Shown here: piece by piece, positions 1-11,546 of the stretch
How the letters are laid out: each line of letters starts with the position of its first letter
Numbering within the stretch: the first letter of the stretch is position 1
Source of the DNA: Argentina anserina
Lineage: Eukaryota; Streptophyta; Magnoliopsida; Rosales; Rosaceae
NCBI RefSeq assembly: GCF_933775445.1
Contig: NC_065877.1
Location: 29,326,001 to 29,390,000, forward strand
Length of the DNA stretch: 64,000 nucleotides
Direction of reading: 5' to 3'
Program-made: the position numbers and the translations under genes
The notes under the pieces: model-generated
What the model was told of the DNA's origin: nothing
The model's input: the letters and a program-made list of their open reading frames with translations, nothing else
The model's database searches: none

Positions 1-529
1 TCAGAAACAAGAGTCTTTGTTGCAAGACAATCGGAAGCACCTTTGAGGTCGTTGCGTGTGGATATGCAACTTAGTTAGTAAAGTAATAGGTAACACTCAG
101 CAAAAGTCCTAACTTTTGGCTTCAAGTCTGTTTGCAACGTGGAGATATGCTAACTTCTCAGTCAAGAAGAGTATACTTCATCTTTGAATAGTTTGTAAGC
201 TGTTGGAATTTTTTAGAAGGTAAAAACAATATGGCTTTTGTGACAAATGTACAAACATCCAGTCAAAAATAGGCTAGCATAGTAATGATATTATGATATC
301 ATGATGCTGATACTTTGGCAACCCTTGGCCATGTGTTTTCTCAACATTATCAGAGTTTTCAATAATGCTGCTGTTTATTATGCAAATCGCACAAAGAATC
401 AGTAAAATGTAAAAAAATTGGGATATTATCAAGGCACAGCCAATATGGGCTGTTACAGTCTTGGCTTCTTGGGCCGACACCTAACCTCAGACCCAATTGT
501 TTTTATTCTTTTTATTTGAGAAGAAAGCC
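1..529. other. 5' flank of zinc-knuckle copy 1
   Basis: No gene, RNA or repeat was recognised here. The sequence is AT-rich and its open frames are short and without recognisable composition. It holds the upstream region of the zinc-knuckle gene that starts at 609. Confidence 0.5.
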
Positions 530-538
530 TATAAAATA
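530..538 (+). promoter_or_regulatory. TATA box of zinc-knuckle copy 1
   Basis: TATAAAATA lies 71-79 bases upstream of the ATG at 609. The downstream leader resembles the leader of the second copy, which also has a TATA box (7526), so the two promoters were duplicated with the gene. Confidence 0.55.
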
Positions 539-1591
539 GCCCAGACCCTAATTTCGACACCACACAATTTACGACCACCTCTGCCATTCTCTCAGATCAG
601 ACGACGCCATGTCTCTTGTGCAATCAGAATTCTCCATCGATCCGAAACCGAAACGGATCCGGACTCATGGTATGCTTTTTCATTTAATTTGTTTTTTGTT
701 ATGAATTTCTTATTAACTTTTACTAGAATTTCCGTACTTTTCATTTGTGATCATTCGAAACAAAACGTGTTTTATGGTATTGATCATTCTCTTGATTTGC
801 TGGTTTCGTTTTAAATTAATTACCCTAATTTTTTGTGTCATTATCTGTCAGTCTAGATCTTGTGTAGCGAGACAAGATTAATTTAGCTGTACCTTGAGAT
901 GAGGTTTCAATATTTGAGGGGATTGCGTAGATTGTGTATGGTTTGAATGTTTAAGAGCTATGATTGATATATAATCTCAAATCTTAAGTTGTTTGTTTAT
1001 GATTTCATATTTACTCTCTGGCCAATAATTTTATATAGTTGTCTCCGTTATGATATGTGCGTAGCCCACATCTAAATATTCATTTGATGATGACATGATA
1101 GATCTGTTACATCTGTTTGTGTTAATAGAAATTTGTTTGTCCTTGTTGCATTTAACTATTAAGGTTACAGAAAAGCTCAAGGCTGTTGAAGCCTATCTGT
1201 CTCAACTCGAAGTAAAAGATGAATGTGAATGTGAATGTGAATATGAATATGAAGATGAAGATGAAGATGAAGATGAAGAAGAAGATGATGATGATGATTA
1301 TGGCATTGATGATGATGAAGAAGGAGAAGAAGAAGAAGAAGTTCAAGCAGAAGATCAGGCAAAAGAAGAATTTGTTTTGTGTGGTGTTTGTTTGAAGGAC
1401 AAGGAACACTGGACTTTTGATTGCACATACTTGGTTCGTATACCTAACCCAATGGAAGTAACTCTTGGCCCAGGCTATGAATGAGTTTGTGTTCACTGTA
1501 ACGAGTTAAATGGTTATCCTATGAAGGTCGTCCAAAATGTTATTGCTGGGGTGACAACCCGGGAAATATGTGGGTAGGACGTACTGAAATG

Positions 1592-1682
1592 AGTTGAATT
1601 ATATTGCTCAATGTTTTCATACACGGATTGGCCCTATATATAATTTAACAAGCATCAATCACTTCCGTGATTCACGCTCACA
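1592..1682 (-). repeat. 3' LTR of copia-1
   Basis: This 91-bp terminal repeat is about 90% identical by eye to 6551-6641. In element orientation it begins TGTGAGCG and ends TTCAACT. Confidence 0.85.
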
Positions 1683-1689
1683 CTCCTCT

Positions 1690-4600
1690 TTAAGTTGGCG
1701 CATACATATCAACCATGCTCAACTTGCTAAGTGAGTCATAAAAAACCTTTTTAGACACTCTTTTTATGAGCATATCGGCAAGTTGCTCTTCTGTAGGAAC
1801 AAAAGGAAAATTAATTATCTTCGCATATAGCTTCTCTTTTATAAAGTGACGATCAACCTCCACATGTTTTGTACGATCATGTTGCATAGGATTATGTGAA
1901 ATATCAATAGCTGGCTTGTTGTCATAGTACAGCTGCATAGCACACTTAGGCTTAATACCCAAATCTTGTAGCAAATTTCTAAGCCATAACAATTCGCACA
2001 CTCCCTGAGTCATACCTCTGTATTCTGCTTCAGTACTAGATCAAGCTACCACCTTTTGTTTCTTACTCTTCCATGTAACAAGATTACCCCCAACAAAAGT
2101 AAAGTACCATGATGTGGATCTCTGATCTGTAATATTTCCAGCCCAGTCTGCATCTGTGAAGCCATAAACCTCAAGGGTATTATTGTGATTAGAGAACATT
2201 ACTCCTCTCCCTGGAGCTAACTTCAAGTACCTCAAAATCCTTACAACAACATCCATGTGGTCCACACTGGGATTATGCATAAACTAACTCACTACACTTA
2301 CTGCATACACAACATCTGGTATGGTATGTGATAAATAAAGTAGGTATCCAACTAGCCTCTCATAACGAGGCTTTTCAGTAGGCACTTGACTTTGGATATT
2401 TTGCTAACCGATGGTTCTGCTCAATAAAGGTATCAATGAGAGTGCAATCCAACATACATGTCTCTGTTGGTAGATCAAAGATGTACTTCATCTGACACAG
2501 ATAGATATCATCACTTCCCCGGGCTACTTCAATTCTTAAGAAGTATTTGAGTGTACCTAGGTCCTTTATCTCAAACTATGTGGCTAGCTGTTTATGTAAT
2601 CTATCCACCTCAACAATATCATTCATAGTAACTACAATATCATCAACATATATAATTATGGTTGTTACCTTCCCTTGCTGATGTTTGAGAAATAAAGTGT
2701 GGTCTGAATTACTCTGTCTGTAGCCAATTTTCCTCATGAATTGTGATAATCTTCCAAACCAAGCACGAGATAACAGTTTAAGACCATACAAAGACTTTCT
2801 CAATCTTCATACAAAGTTACTTGGAGAAGCGGCCACATATCCAAGCAGAAGATCCATGTATACTTCCTCCGTTAGTTCTCCATGAATGAATGCATTCTTA
2901 ACATCAAACTGCCTAAGTGACCAGTTTAAACTAGTAGCAAAAGAGAGCAATACCGAAATATTGTTTATCTTTGCAACATGTGTAAATGTCTCATCATAGT
3001 CTATGTCATATGTCTGGGTGAACCCATTTTCTACTAGGCGTGCTTTATACCGGCTCACTGACCATCTGGATTATGCTTCATTGTAAACACCGAACGACAT
3101 CCCACAACCTTCTTGCCATGCGTTGGAGATACAAGCTCCCAAGTATTGTTCTTTTGTAATGCTTCAATCTCTTCCTCCATTGCTTTCCTCCATTTTGGAT
3201 CTCCCAATGCATCATGCACTTTGTTAGGTACTGATACAGTAGATATTTGATTCACAAATGACGACTCATATGACTTAGATAATCTTTTGGTAGATATAAA
3301 ATTTGCCACAAGATACTTAGCTTTAGCCTGAATGGTAAGTTCATATTTTTTTGTTGGCTGACCCCGAGTAGACCTATTTGGCAAGACATATTGTCTACTA
3401 TTAGCCTCAATAGAATGACTAACCTCAGATGAGTGATCTTCTGTACCAGGAGAGCATTGGTTAGGTGTATAAACAACAGTATGAGAGACATGATGGGCAG
3501 TTGTGTTGTCATCTTTTGGTACTTGAATCTCCGGAGTGACTACACCGGAATCATTCGGTGGTGCCTGTGTAGATGACACATTGGTAATCTCAACGGAACC
3601 TGTCACCATATCTTCTGGCTCACTTGTCTCCCTTGCTCCATGATACAGCTCTTTAAAATATGAATTCTCCCCCTGAAGAGCAGTATAAGAAGAGGTAAAA
3701 TAGCTCATGTCCTTAAAAAAGGTAACATCCATAGTGACATAGTACTTCCGGGTAGGTGGATGATAGCACCGGTACCCTTTCTGATGTCCTCTGTACCCAA
3801 CAAACACTCATTTAACTGCCCGGGCATCCAACTTAGATCTCTGATGTTGTGGAAGATGAACGAAAGCAACACAACCGAAAACACTAGCATGAAGATTATG
3901 AAAAGAGGGTAATGAGACATGAGATGCAAACACTCTCATATAGAACTTTCCCCTAAAGGACACGAGATGGAAGACGATTAATGAGGTAGGCGGAAGTTAT
4001 GACAACATCATCCCAAAGGTATTTAGGCATATGGGCACTAAATAGAATACACCGAGCCATATCAAGTAAATGGCGATTTTTCCTTTCAGAAACCCCATTT
4101 AGCTCAGGTGTGTAAGGACACGTTGTTTGATGAACAATTCCATGTGTGTTAAAGAACTCTTGAAAGACATGATTCACATATTCCCCCCCAATTATCAGAA
4201 CGAAAAACTCTAATTGTGGCATTATATTGTGTTTGGACAGAGGCATAGAAGGCGCGAAAAGCTGGACAAACCTCATCTTTAGTTTTAAGAAGAACAATTC
4301 ATGAATAAATAACACATACTATCGCATTCCTGACACATTAGACTCTTTCGAGGGTCCCCAAACATCAGAATGAATTAATTCAAAAGGAAGAATACTTTTA
4401 GTAGAAGTACTAAGGGAATAAGTAGATCTATGACTCTTACCCAAAACACATGTCTCACAACGTAAAAAAGACTCATCCACACTAATAAACAAAGTAGGCA
4501 TGAATTTTTTCATAACACTAAAAAATGGATGCCCTAAGCGATGATGCCATAACCAAACATCACTTAGCTTGTCAGAAGTGGAGAGTAAAGCGGTCCGAGA

Positions 4601-6027
4601 CTGTCCCCCTGGTTTTTTTCCCGCATATGTCAGATCTAGATGAAACAACCGGCCCCTCAGATACCTCCGACCAATTAATCCTCCGGTGAGAAGATCCTAA
4701 AATATCACATACATAGGAAAAAATGTCACATAACACTTAGCATCAACGTTCAATTGGGGAACAAATATCAAATGATAAGATAAAACAGGTACATGGAGCA
4801 CATTGTGAAGCTCTATGTGGGAGTAATACGAACATGCATTTTCCCTAACACGGAGAAGACCTCACCATTAGCATTAGTAACATAGGGTATTGGTGGAGGG
4901 GACAATACGGTAAAATAAAATTTGTCATAAGTCATATGATCAGATGCACTAGAATCAATAATCCATGTATCAAAACTAACAAAGTTAGAAATATGAAAGC
5001 CATACCAATTTGACCACGACCAGATATGAAGGCTATATGGTGCTCCTCCTGCTGTATGATGATCATGTCCAACCACACCATAGATATCTGGTTCCTGAAC
5101 TAATTGAATAGTTGTTTTCACCTTGGGACGATAATTAGGCCTCTTAGGCCTAAGGTGTGGATACAACTTCCAACAGGTCGTATGAGCATGGTTAGTATCA
5201 TGATAATAAGAGCAAGGAGGACGGGGCTGATTCCCGAAGCCTGGTGGTGGTCCTTGTTGATGAAGTGGAGCGGAAATTGCTTGCGGAAGGGGTGGTGCTG
5301 GAGATACAGCATGAACATTAAGGCTGGAAATGATAGCTGGTGCCTGAAGAAGACTCTTGCTGAGACTCATCCTTACGGATATAGGTGAAAGCAATGATTA
5401 GGCTAGGGGTTCGGTCTTTCTGAGTAATTCGTCTTTCGCACTGTTATGCTTTGGATCAAGACCTTTCAGGAAATGGTGAACTCGTTCAAGCTCCTTCTCC
5501 TTTTGGTACCAAATAATATCCTCCTGATTTTTGATTTTGCAATGACGTTTCACATCAATCTCAGCCCAAATATTCTTCAGTTTGGTGAAATAGTGCGCCA
5601 CCGGTTGCCCATTCTGTTGTATTGCCAAAGCGGTGCACATTAACTCATGAACCTGTATGAAATCAGAGTCATTAGTATATAAGCCTTCCAGTGTCTCCCA
5701 TATTGTCTGCGCAGTGGCACATGCCTCCACCAGATAACTATCTCGTCATTCATAGCTTTCCACAAGACATACATGACAAGACCATCGTCGTCGTCCCATT
5801 TATTGTAGGCAACAATATCAGCATGACTAGTAGTCTTAGTGACTCCGGTAACATGCCCTATCTTGTGCATGCCTCGAAGATGAACGGCCATAATTCGCTT
5901 CCATTTACGAAAATTGGTCCCATTGAGTTTGGCGCACCCAAATGAACCATTGTTAGAACCCTTGACAGATACTTCAAATGTCGGAACATCAGGAATCTGA
6001 GAACTCTGCTTCGTGTCCAGAACCCAT
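1690..6027 (-). pseudogene. copia-1 gag-pol remnant
   Basis: Read on the minus strand from an ATG at 6027, the region shows the copia order. There is a gag segment (about 5400-6027), a CCHC knuckle near 5200, a protease-like site with DSSAS instead of DSGAS, and the GAG-preintegrase HHCC region near 4500. The integrase core (SERKNRHLLDMARC near 4050) follows, then reverse transcriptase with YVDDIV near 2650 and RNase H with FTDADWAG near 2150. Stops and frameshifts split it into at least ten frames, so it cannot make a polyprotein. The intact relative at 11545-15930 gives the reference order. Confidence 0.85.
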
Positions 6028-6550
6028 TGAAAAACAATTTCAAAAATCAGGAATTATGCAGCAAAATCACAAAAAACTGATAAAAATCTGTATTTGGTGC
6101 ACTTGTCATGTCGGTGAACCTGCACTGACAGGCAATGCTTCAGAATCTGGGCCGGGTCGGATCGAACTGGCAGGGTCGGGTCGATTGAATCCGGGCCAGG
6201 TCGGGCGGTGCGGAGAATAGCCGAAAGAGCCGGAAAAAAAATGGGCTGAGAAGAGTGGCGGCGTCGAAGGGCCGTAGGTCGAGAATGATGGCGTCAGAGA
6301 GTAGGGCAACAGCAACGCCGGAAGAGCGACGTCAGAGGAGTGCTACAACGACTTCGGAGGGCAGCGGCAGTGCGGAGGAGTGACGGCGACGTCGGGGACC
6401 AGCAGAGGGCAACGGTGACTTAGACGCGTAGACCGGAGCCAGACGGGAGGAGGCAGAGGGCAGTGACAGTCGGGAAGGAAAAAAAAAGGAAAAAACCCCA
6501 GGAAAAACAGAGCAAGACAAAAGAGAAGAAAAAAAATGGCTCTGATGCCA

Positions 6551-6641
6551 AGTTGAATTATATTGCTCAATGTTTTCATACGCGGATTGGTCCTATATAG
6601 AATTTAACAAGCATCAATCACTCCCGTGATTCACGCTAATA
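6551..6641 (-). repeat. 5' LTR of copia-1
   Basis: This is the partner of 1592-1682. The outer end has drifted (gctaata against gctcaca), yet the adjoining TSD aaatg is intact. Confidence 0.85.
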
Positions 6642-6787
6642 AAATGAAGCTTTGTGTTATCTGTCAGGCTGTACTCCACTCTGCTGAAGAGTGCCCAAAG
6701 AAGGATACATATAAACCTATGAGTTTGGCGGAGTGTTCTGCCAGGTATCACTCTTGGTTAGCTACGCAAAAATGTCAAGCTGCTTAA

Positions 6788-7525
6788 TATGATGTTCCAT
6801 AACTTCTAGCACATATACACTGCTTGTCTGCTTTTATCTCTATTATTAGTATTAATGTACTTATGTTGGCTAATTATCACTTTTTTGGATAACTTATGTA
6901 AGGATTCTATCCGTAAATTAAGTATTATGACTAATCTCTCATTTACAGCACTTTGTTGAATTTGAACGGAACTTTTACCATTGGTGAATAGCTGAATATA
7001 CTGATTTTTTTTCAGAGGTTAACCCTGCTCTCTGTATTGAAGATGGTGTTTCAATCTTCCTTCAGCTTATTCTGTTATTTGTACCCATGTATATATGTAT
7101 AGATTTTCTAGAGGTATTTTTCTCAAGTCGTTTTATCCAGAATAGCTTGAAAATCCCTCAAGTTTCAATCCAAGCCGATTGAGGGATCGGTTCCACCATA
7201 TGCCTCTTAGTATAGGAAAGTGCAGGGATCAACTCACTCAGCTGAACATTCTCATCTCCGTGCATTTTTTATAATTCGAACCTATCAACTGATTGTTTTG
7301 TGCTGCAAATATTTCAAGCAGTCCACCACTGCATATATCTCCGGGAATTGAACCAGACAAGCCATTGGAGACATGTGCAAAGCACATCCTAAACTTAACA
7401 GACAACTTCTCCTAGCAAGAGTAGGAATCCTAACACCCACTAAGGTGCACAGTACACTAAACCAAGTGCCAATAAAAGAAAAGAAAAAAGGATGCAACTC
7501 ATCATGCTAGTCATGTGACGAAGGG
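6788..7525. other. 3' flank of copy 1 and promoter region of copy 2
   Basis: The first 200 bases resemble the 3' flank of copy 2 (10938 onwards), including gatgttccataacttctagc. This supports a tandem duplication that included the 3' UTR. The rest is AT-rich, with no recognised gene. Confidence 0.5.
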
Positions 7526-7533
7526 TATAAAAG
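7526..7533 (+). promoter_or_regulatory. TATA box of zinc-knuckle copy 2
   Basis: TATAAAAG is followed by a leader matching the leader of copy 1 (gggccaagaccctaattt against gcccagaccctaatttc). The original ATG was about 75 bases downstream, where a solo LTR has since inserted. Confidence 0.55.
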
Positions 7534-7609
7534 GGCCAAGACCCTAATTTACACCACACGATTTTCGGCCAACACTATTTGCAATTCTCTTAGATCAGAC
7601 GACGCCATG

Positions 7610-8641
7610 TGTCACGGGCCTACTTACTACGCAGCGGAATATGACCCGTGCGGCGCCAAGGTTACTCTTAACCAAGGCCAGCCTAACTCTTCATGCATAC
7701 GTGATGCCAACTTTCTTTTCTTACTTGTGCGCCTCCCGTGTCATTCCGATCTTTCCCTCTTACATTCCTTGCTCGTGAGGTTCCACCAACGAAAGCTACT
7801 CCCCCATGAGTCTCACAACTTGTGACTTATCGATCGCTTCCTCGTGTCGTGGTACTCCCATGCCACTCGCCCAACCGATAGGCTTCCATGCCATCCCCTT
7901 ACCGATCGCTTCCTTGTGTCATGGTACTCCCACGACACTCGCCCAACCGATAGGCTTCAATGCCAACCCCTTACCGATCGCTTCCTCGTGTCATGGTGCT
8001 CCCATGACACTCGCCCAACCGATAGGCTTCCATGCCAACCCCTTACTAACAAGCGTGCACCTTGCACCTCGTAGCAGGCGGCATCACGAACCTCGCCACC
8101 CGCATGGACCCGCAATATCGGCCAACCGGCCAATACTGTCCATGAGACTTCCTGACTCATGGAAACGCATGCAACCACTCTTTGGTGACATCCGCCCGGC
8201 TCCTAGGTTCCCCAAGGTCCCCCAGGAGTGACTCGCTTAGTGCCCCATAAGGCCGGCACCGAGGGTGGTGGAGAGTCAGACACCAGGTACCCCCCTATAG
8301 AGCATATTGGAGAAAACTGGACTTTGCAGGAGGAAACATCAAATATCCGAGGAGGGGCAACTTCCATAATTAATTCATACAAGCTCATAAAAATATGCCG
8401 TCAAGTGCATTAAACTCGTTTCGACGTCCCGGACATTTTCCGTGTTCAGACTTTTCCCAAATTCTGAGCCTAAGTGCCTCGAACCTAGAAGTTCATCTTA
8501 ATTACGAAACTGCCACCTGGACATGCCACTGACATCCAATTACCTTGCCAACAGCCTGCATGCTTGTCGCTCGACACCCTCTCTTCGGCATAGCGTCTAA
8601 GAAGTGTCACGATGGCACAGCCATTTGTGCAGCTCGTGACA
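7610..8641. mobile_element. Solo LTR inserted directly after the ATG of zinc-knuckle copy 2
   Basis: The 1,032-bp unit starts TGTCACGGGCC and ends GCTCGTGACA, an LTR-like inverted terminus. It is bounded by the 5-bp TSD ccatg (7605-7609 and 8642-8646). The flanks join into one continuous copy of the leader plus ATG seen in copy 1. No gag-pol is inside. It carries three 72-bp tandem repeats. The open frames within it are repeat translations, not genes. Confidence 0.8.
7831..8046 (+). repeat. Three 72-bp tandem repeats inside the solo LTR
   Basis: Units start cgatcgcttcc at 7831, 7903 and 7975, an exact 72-bp period. Because 72 is divisible by three, long meaningless frames stay open through it. 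Confidence 0.85.
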
Positions 8642-8643
8642 CC

Positions 8644-10937
8644 ATGCCTCTTGTGGAATCAGAATTAACCCAAACAGAAACCAATCCAGGTCCCGTCGGA
8701 GGAGGAAGACAAGATCCACACTCATGGTATACTCTTCTGATTTAGAGAAATCAAAGTTTCTCCTTAATTGTTTTTGTTAAGAAATTCATATAAACTGTTA
8801 CTAGAATTTCCGTATCTTAATTTTGTGATGATTCGAATTGAAACGTGCTTGCTGGTATTGGTCATTCTCTTAATATGTTGGAATTTTCTGGTTTTGTTTA
8901 TTTGGATTAGCAAGATAGCGATAGGACCTTTGTTGTGTTGTTATCTGTGAGTCTAGATCTTGTGTAGCAAGACAAGATTAATTAGCTGTACCTTGAGATG
9001 AGTTTTCAATATTCGAGGGGATTGTGTAGAGTGTACGTGTAAATGTGTATGGTTTGAATATTTACGAGTCCTACTATATGATTTCATCTTCATCTCACTC
9101 TGTTTGTTTATGATTTCATATTCACTTTCTGGCCAATAATTTTATGTTAGTTGGCTCCTTTATGGTTTGTGCGTAGCCGACATCAAAATATTCATTTGAT
9201 GATGACATGATATATCTGTCGCATCTGTTTGTGTTAATAGAAATTTGTTTGTGCCTGTTGCATTTAACTTTTAAGGTTACAGCATGTAGCGATCCTAAAC
9301 TTAAAATTTCAAAGTCGTGAAACATCAAAATAATCTCAATGAATCGAAATCATTTTAAATGTCACAACGGATCATTACTGAGTTCTCAATACAACTCAGA
9401 TGAACCAATTATTATAAACCAAATTTATAATTCAATATTACATAAAAATGGAAATGTAATAATCCTCACAATCTCTCACAAAACCCACAAATAAATCCTC
9501 ACAAGTTCTCACACAAATCCACAATAGAAACCTCACCACAAGCAGGATAATGAACAACTTCGAGTCTTCAGAGTCGTCCCTCAATTTCCACTAATCGACA
9601 CCTGTGGAATTATCCCCTACACCATCGAATTGGTGCACCAGGATTGTAAACACAAACCCGGTAAGTTTTACAGCTCGTATGAGTAAAATGAAAATATAAC
9701 TCGCATATCAATATATACGAAAATCCACAAATCAACAAATATAAATGCACTCATGAGTCAATAGACGGCCCATCTGGTTGTCTCAAAAATATAAAAATGA
9801 AAGTACTCATGAGAAATTGGGCAACCCCTCTGTTTACCCAAATTCATTTATAATACGAGTACTAATGAGCGCTGGTACACCTCTATTACCCCTCACGTAG
9901 TACACCGCCGACATTGGGCAACCTCCTCGCTACCCAACGCCCGACATCGGGCAACCTCCTCGCTACCCGACGTTCAAAAATATGAGTACTCATGAGCCGA
10001 TAACCCGTGAACAGTACCGATCCAAATTTCTGATTTTTCTCCCATTTTTCTCTTTAATTCCCCTATTTATACTATTTTCCAAAATTGTCCAAATATCTTT
10101 TTATTCGTAACTTCTTCATACGAACTCCGATTTAGGCGTGACACGTGTCCACTAATTCGTATCGACGAGCTCTACGACTTTCATGTAAGAAGTTTCCTAA
10201 GAATCCCAATGAGTCAAAAGTCAACTCTTAGACTCGTCAAATTGAACGTTTCCGAACAATTAATATTTCAAACCCTTTCGTTTTCCTTCTCGGCTAATAA
10301 AATTGGACAATGACCAACTTAATAATATCCGTGAACTCATTGGAAATTATATATGAATTTTTCAGGTTATTACACAGCAGCGTGTCACTATATTCTTATG
10401 TTGATTTCTTTTCATAAACTGTCAACAGAAAGGCTCAAGGCTGTTGGAGACTCTGTCTCAACTTGAAGTAGGAGGTGAAGTTGAAGTTGAAGTTGATGAT
10501 GACGACGGCGACAACATTGATGATGATGAAGAAGAAGAAGGAGAAGAAGTAGAAAGAGAAGCAAAAGACCAGGCAGAAGAAGAATTTGAGTTGTGCCGTG
10601 TTTGTTTGAAGGACAAGGAACACGGGACTTTTCAATGCCCGTACCTGGTTTGTATACCAACCCAAGGGAAATAACTCTTGGCCCAGGCTACGATATAAAA
10701 GTGTTTTCACTGTCATAAGTTGTGTGGCCACTCTGATAAACATCCCCAAAATGTCGTTACAATCCGGGTGCCAACCCGGAAGAGTGGATAGGACGTGCTA
10801 CCATGAAGCTTTGTCATCAGTGTCAGTTCCCAGGCCACTGGGCTAAAGAGTGCCCAAGTGAAAAACCAATGAGCTTGAGTGAGTGTTCTGCTGCATATCG
10901 TGCTTCGTTATCTAGGAAAAAAACTACAAGCTCCTAG
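8644..10937 (+). pseudogene. CCHC zinc-knuckle protein, copy 2, broken
   Basis: Exon 1 runs 8644-8726 (MPLVESELTQTETNPGP) with a GT donor at 8727. Exon 2 starts at 10429 after caacag and resembles copy 1: KAVGDSVSTxE-like start, Asp/Glu run, CRVCLKDKEHGTFQC, further CxxC units, and a terminal knuckle CHQCQFPGHWAKECP ending with TAG at 10935-10937. Exon 1 has phase 2 where copy 1 has phase 1, so the splice gives an immediate stop. There is also a frame loss after LVCIPTQ and the same mid-knuckle frame shift as copy 1. A solo LTR occupies the intron at 9285-10374. No intact product is visible. Role unknown. Confidence 0.6.
9285..10374 (-). mobile_element. Solo LTR (gypsy LTR family) in the intron of copy 2
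   Basis: On the minus strand the unit begins TGTAATAACCTG and ends GATCGCTACA. It is bounded by the 5-bp TSD cagca (9280-9284 and 10375-10379). Its end resembles, in reverse, the ends of the large LTRs at 40122-42833 and 26044-28352. It landed immediately beside the ancestral acceptor ttaaggttacag. Confidence 0.85.
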
Positions 10938-11398
10938 ATTTGATGTTCCATAACTTCTAGCACAACTGATTTTAATATATGTAATTTGGCTAATCATCAC
11001 TTGTAGCATGAACTTATGTAAGGATTCTATCCGTAAAATAAGTATTAATCTACTTGTTCACCAATCTCCCATCCTGTTCAGCACTTGGTTGAGTTTGAAT
11101 TCTTATGGTCTGTGAAAAATACTGATTTATTTGATTGGAGAGGGTGGTAGTCCCCCCAAATTCTTCTATTTATTCATGAGTGTGGGAGACCGACTATCTT
11201 TTCTCAAATTTTCAACTTTTCTGTCTCACGGAATATACATGAATATGAGGTTCATCATGAATATGGTGAATATTGACAATATATAGACGTTCTGAAATTT
11301 GAGTCTGAAAAATTTATACCCTAAAGAGCAACGAAGAGACCTGGTAACAACTTCATTCACACATGTATTCTTCCGTTCCGTGCATAAGTTAGGACAGG
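10938..11398. other. Intergenic between zinc-knuckle copy 2 and copia-2
   Basis: The 3' flank of copy 2 (shared with the flank of copy 1) grades into unique sequence. No gene was recognised. The 3' end of the downstream receptor-kinase transcript may originally have lain here before copia-2 inserted. Confidence 0.45.
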
Positions 11399-11403
11399 AA
11401 TAT

Positions 11404-11537
11404 AGTTGAATTGCTTGAGTTTTTATTGATGATTCATATACAAATTGCTTCCTATATATAGGCTAATTCATTCACCTACTCACTCCACTATCTCCACCAC
11501 TATACCTACTACTCACACCTACTACATTCCACTAACA
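11404..11537 (-). repeat. 3' LTR of copia-2
   Basis: This 134-bp repeat begins TGTTAGTGG and ends AATTCAACT in element orientation. No difference from 16578-16711 was found by eye. Confidence 0.92.
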
Positions 11538-11546
11538 CTCCCCCTC
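11538..11546 (-). other. Polypurine tract of copia-2
   Basis: The minus strand reads GAGGGGGAG directly inside the 3' LTR, the usual primer for plus-strand synthesis. It overlaps the gag-pol stop codon. Confidence 0.8.

Larger units (their letters stand above)
1592..6641 (-). mobile_element. Ty1/copia LTR retrotransposon, decayed (copia-1)
   Basis: The element is flanked by the 5-bp TSD aaatg (1587-1591 and 6642-6646). LTRs are 1592-1682 and 6551-6641, both 91 bp, which is very short for an element with full coding content. A purine tract (minus-strand aaagaggag) lies just inside the left LTR. Beside the right LTR, the minus strand reads TGGCATCAGAG, a near match to the initiator-Met tRNA primer site. 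The gag-pol region is minus and full of stops. It inserted into the coding region of the zinc-knuckle gene in opposite orientation. The interior closely resembles copia-2 at 11404-16711, but the LTRs differ in length and sequence. Confidence 0.9.
609..6787 (+). pseudogene. CCHC zinc-knuckle protein, copy 1, split by a copia element
   Basis: Exon 1 is 609-669 (starts MSLVQSEFSID) with donor GT at 670. Exon 2 begins at 1171 after a cag acceptor. It encodes a KLKAVEAYLSQLE stretch, then a long Asp/Glu-rich run, then a zinc-knuckle-like unit (CGVC, His, Cys near 1380-1425). An in-frame TGA follows GPGYE, and another CxxC unit reads on in the same frame. The copia element at 1592-6641 interrupts the next part. 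The last piece, 6647-6787, carries CVIC...H...EECPK and ends in TAA at 6785-6787. The frame also shifts between the second and third knuckle. Zinc knuckles usually bind RNA or single-stranded DNA, but the function of this family is unknown to me. It is a tandem paralogue of 8644-10937. The in-frame stop, frame shift and insertion argue that it is dead. Confidence 0.65.

Noticed and set aside
1152..1496. Minus-strand frames rich in Phe/Ile or His/Leu opposite the acidic exon
   Set aside because: They are the mirror of the GAA/GAT-rich coding stretch of the zinc-knuckle gene and have no independent support.
7806..8231. 141-residue plus-strand frame with three repeated blocks
   Set aside because: It is the translation of the 72-bp tandem repeat in the solo LTR. 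The period is divisible by three, which keeps it open.
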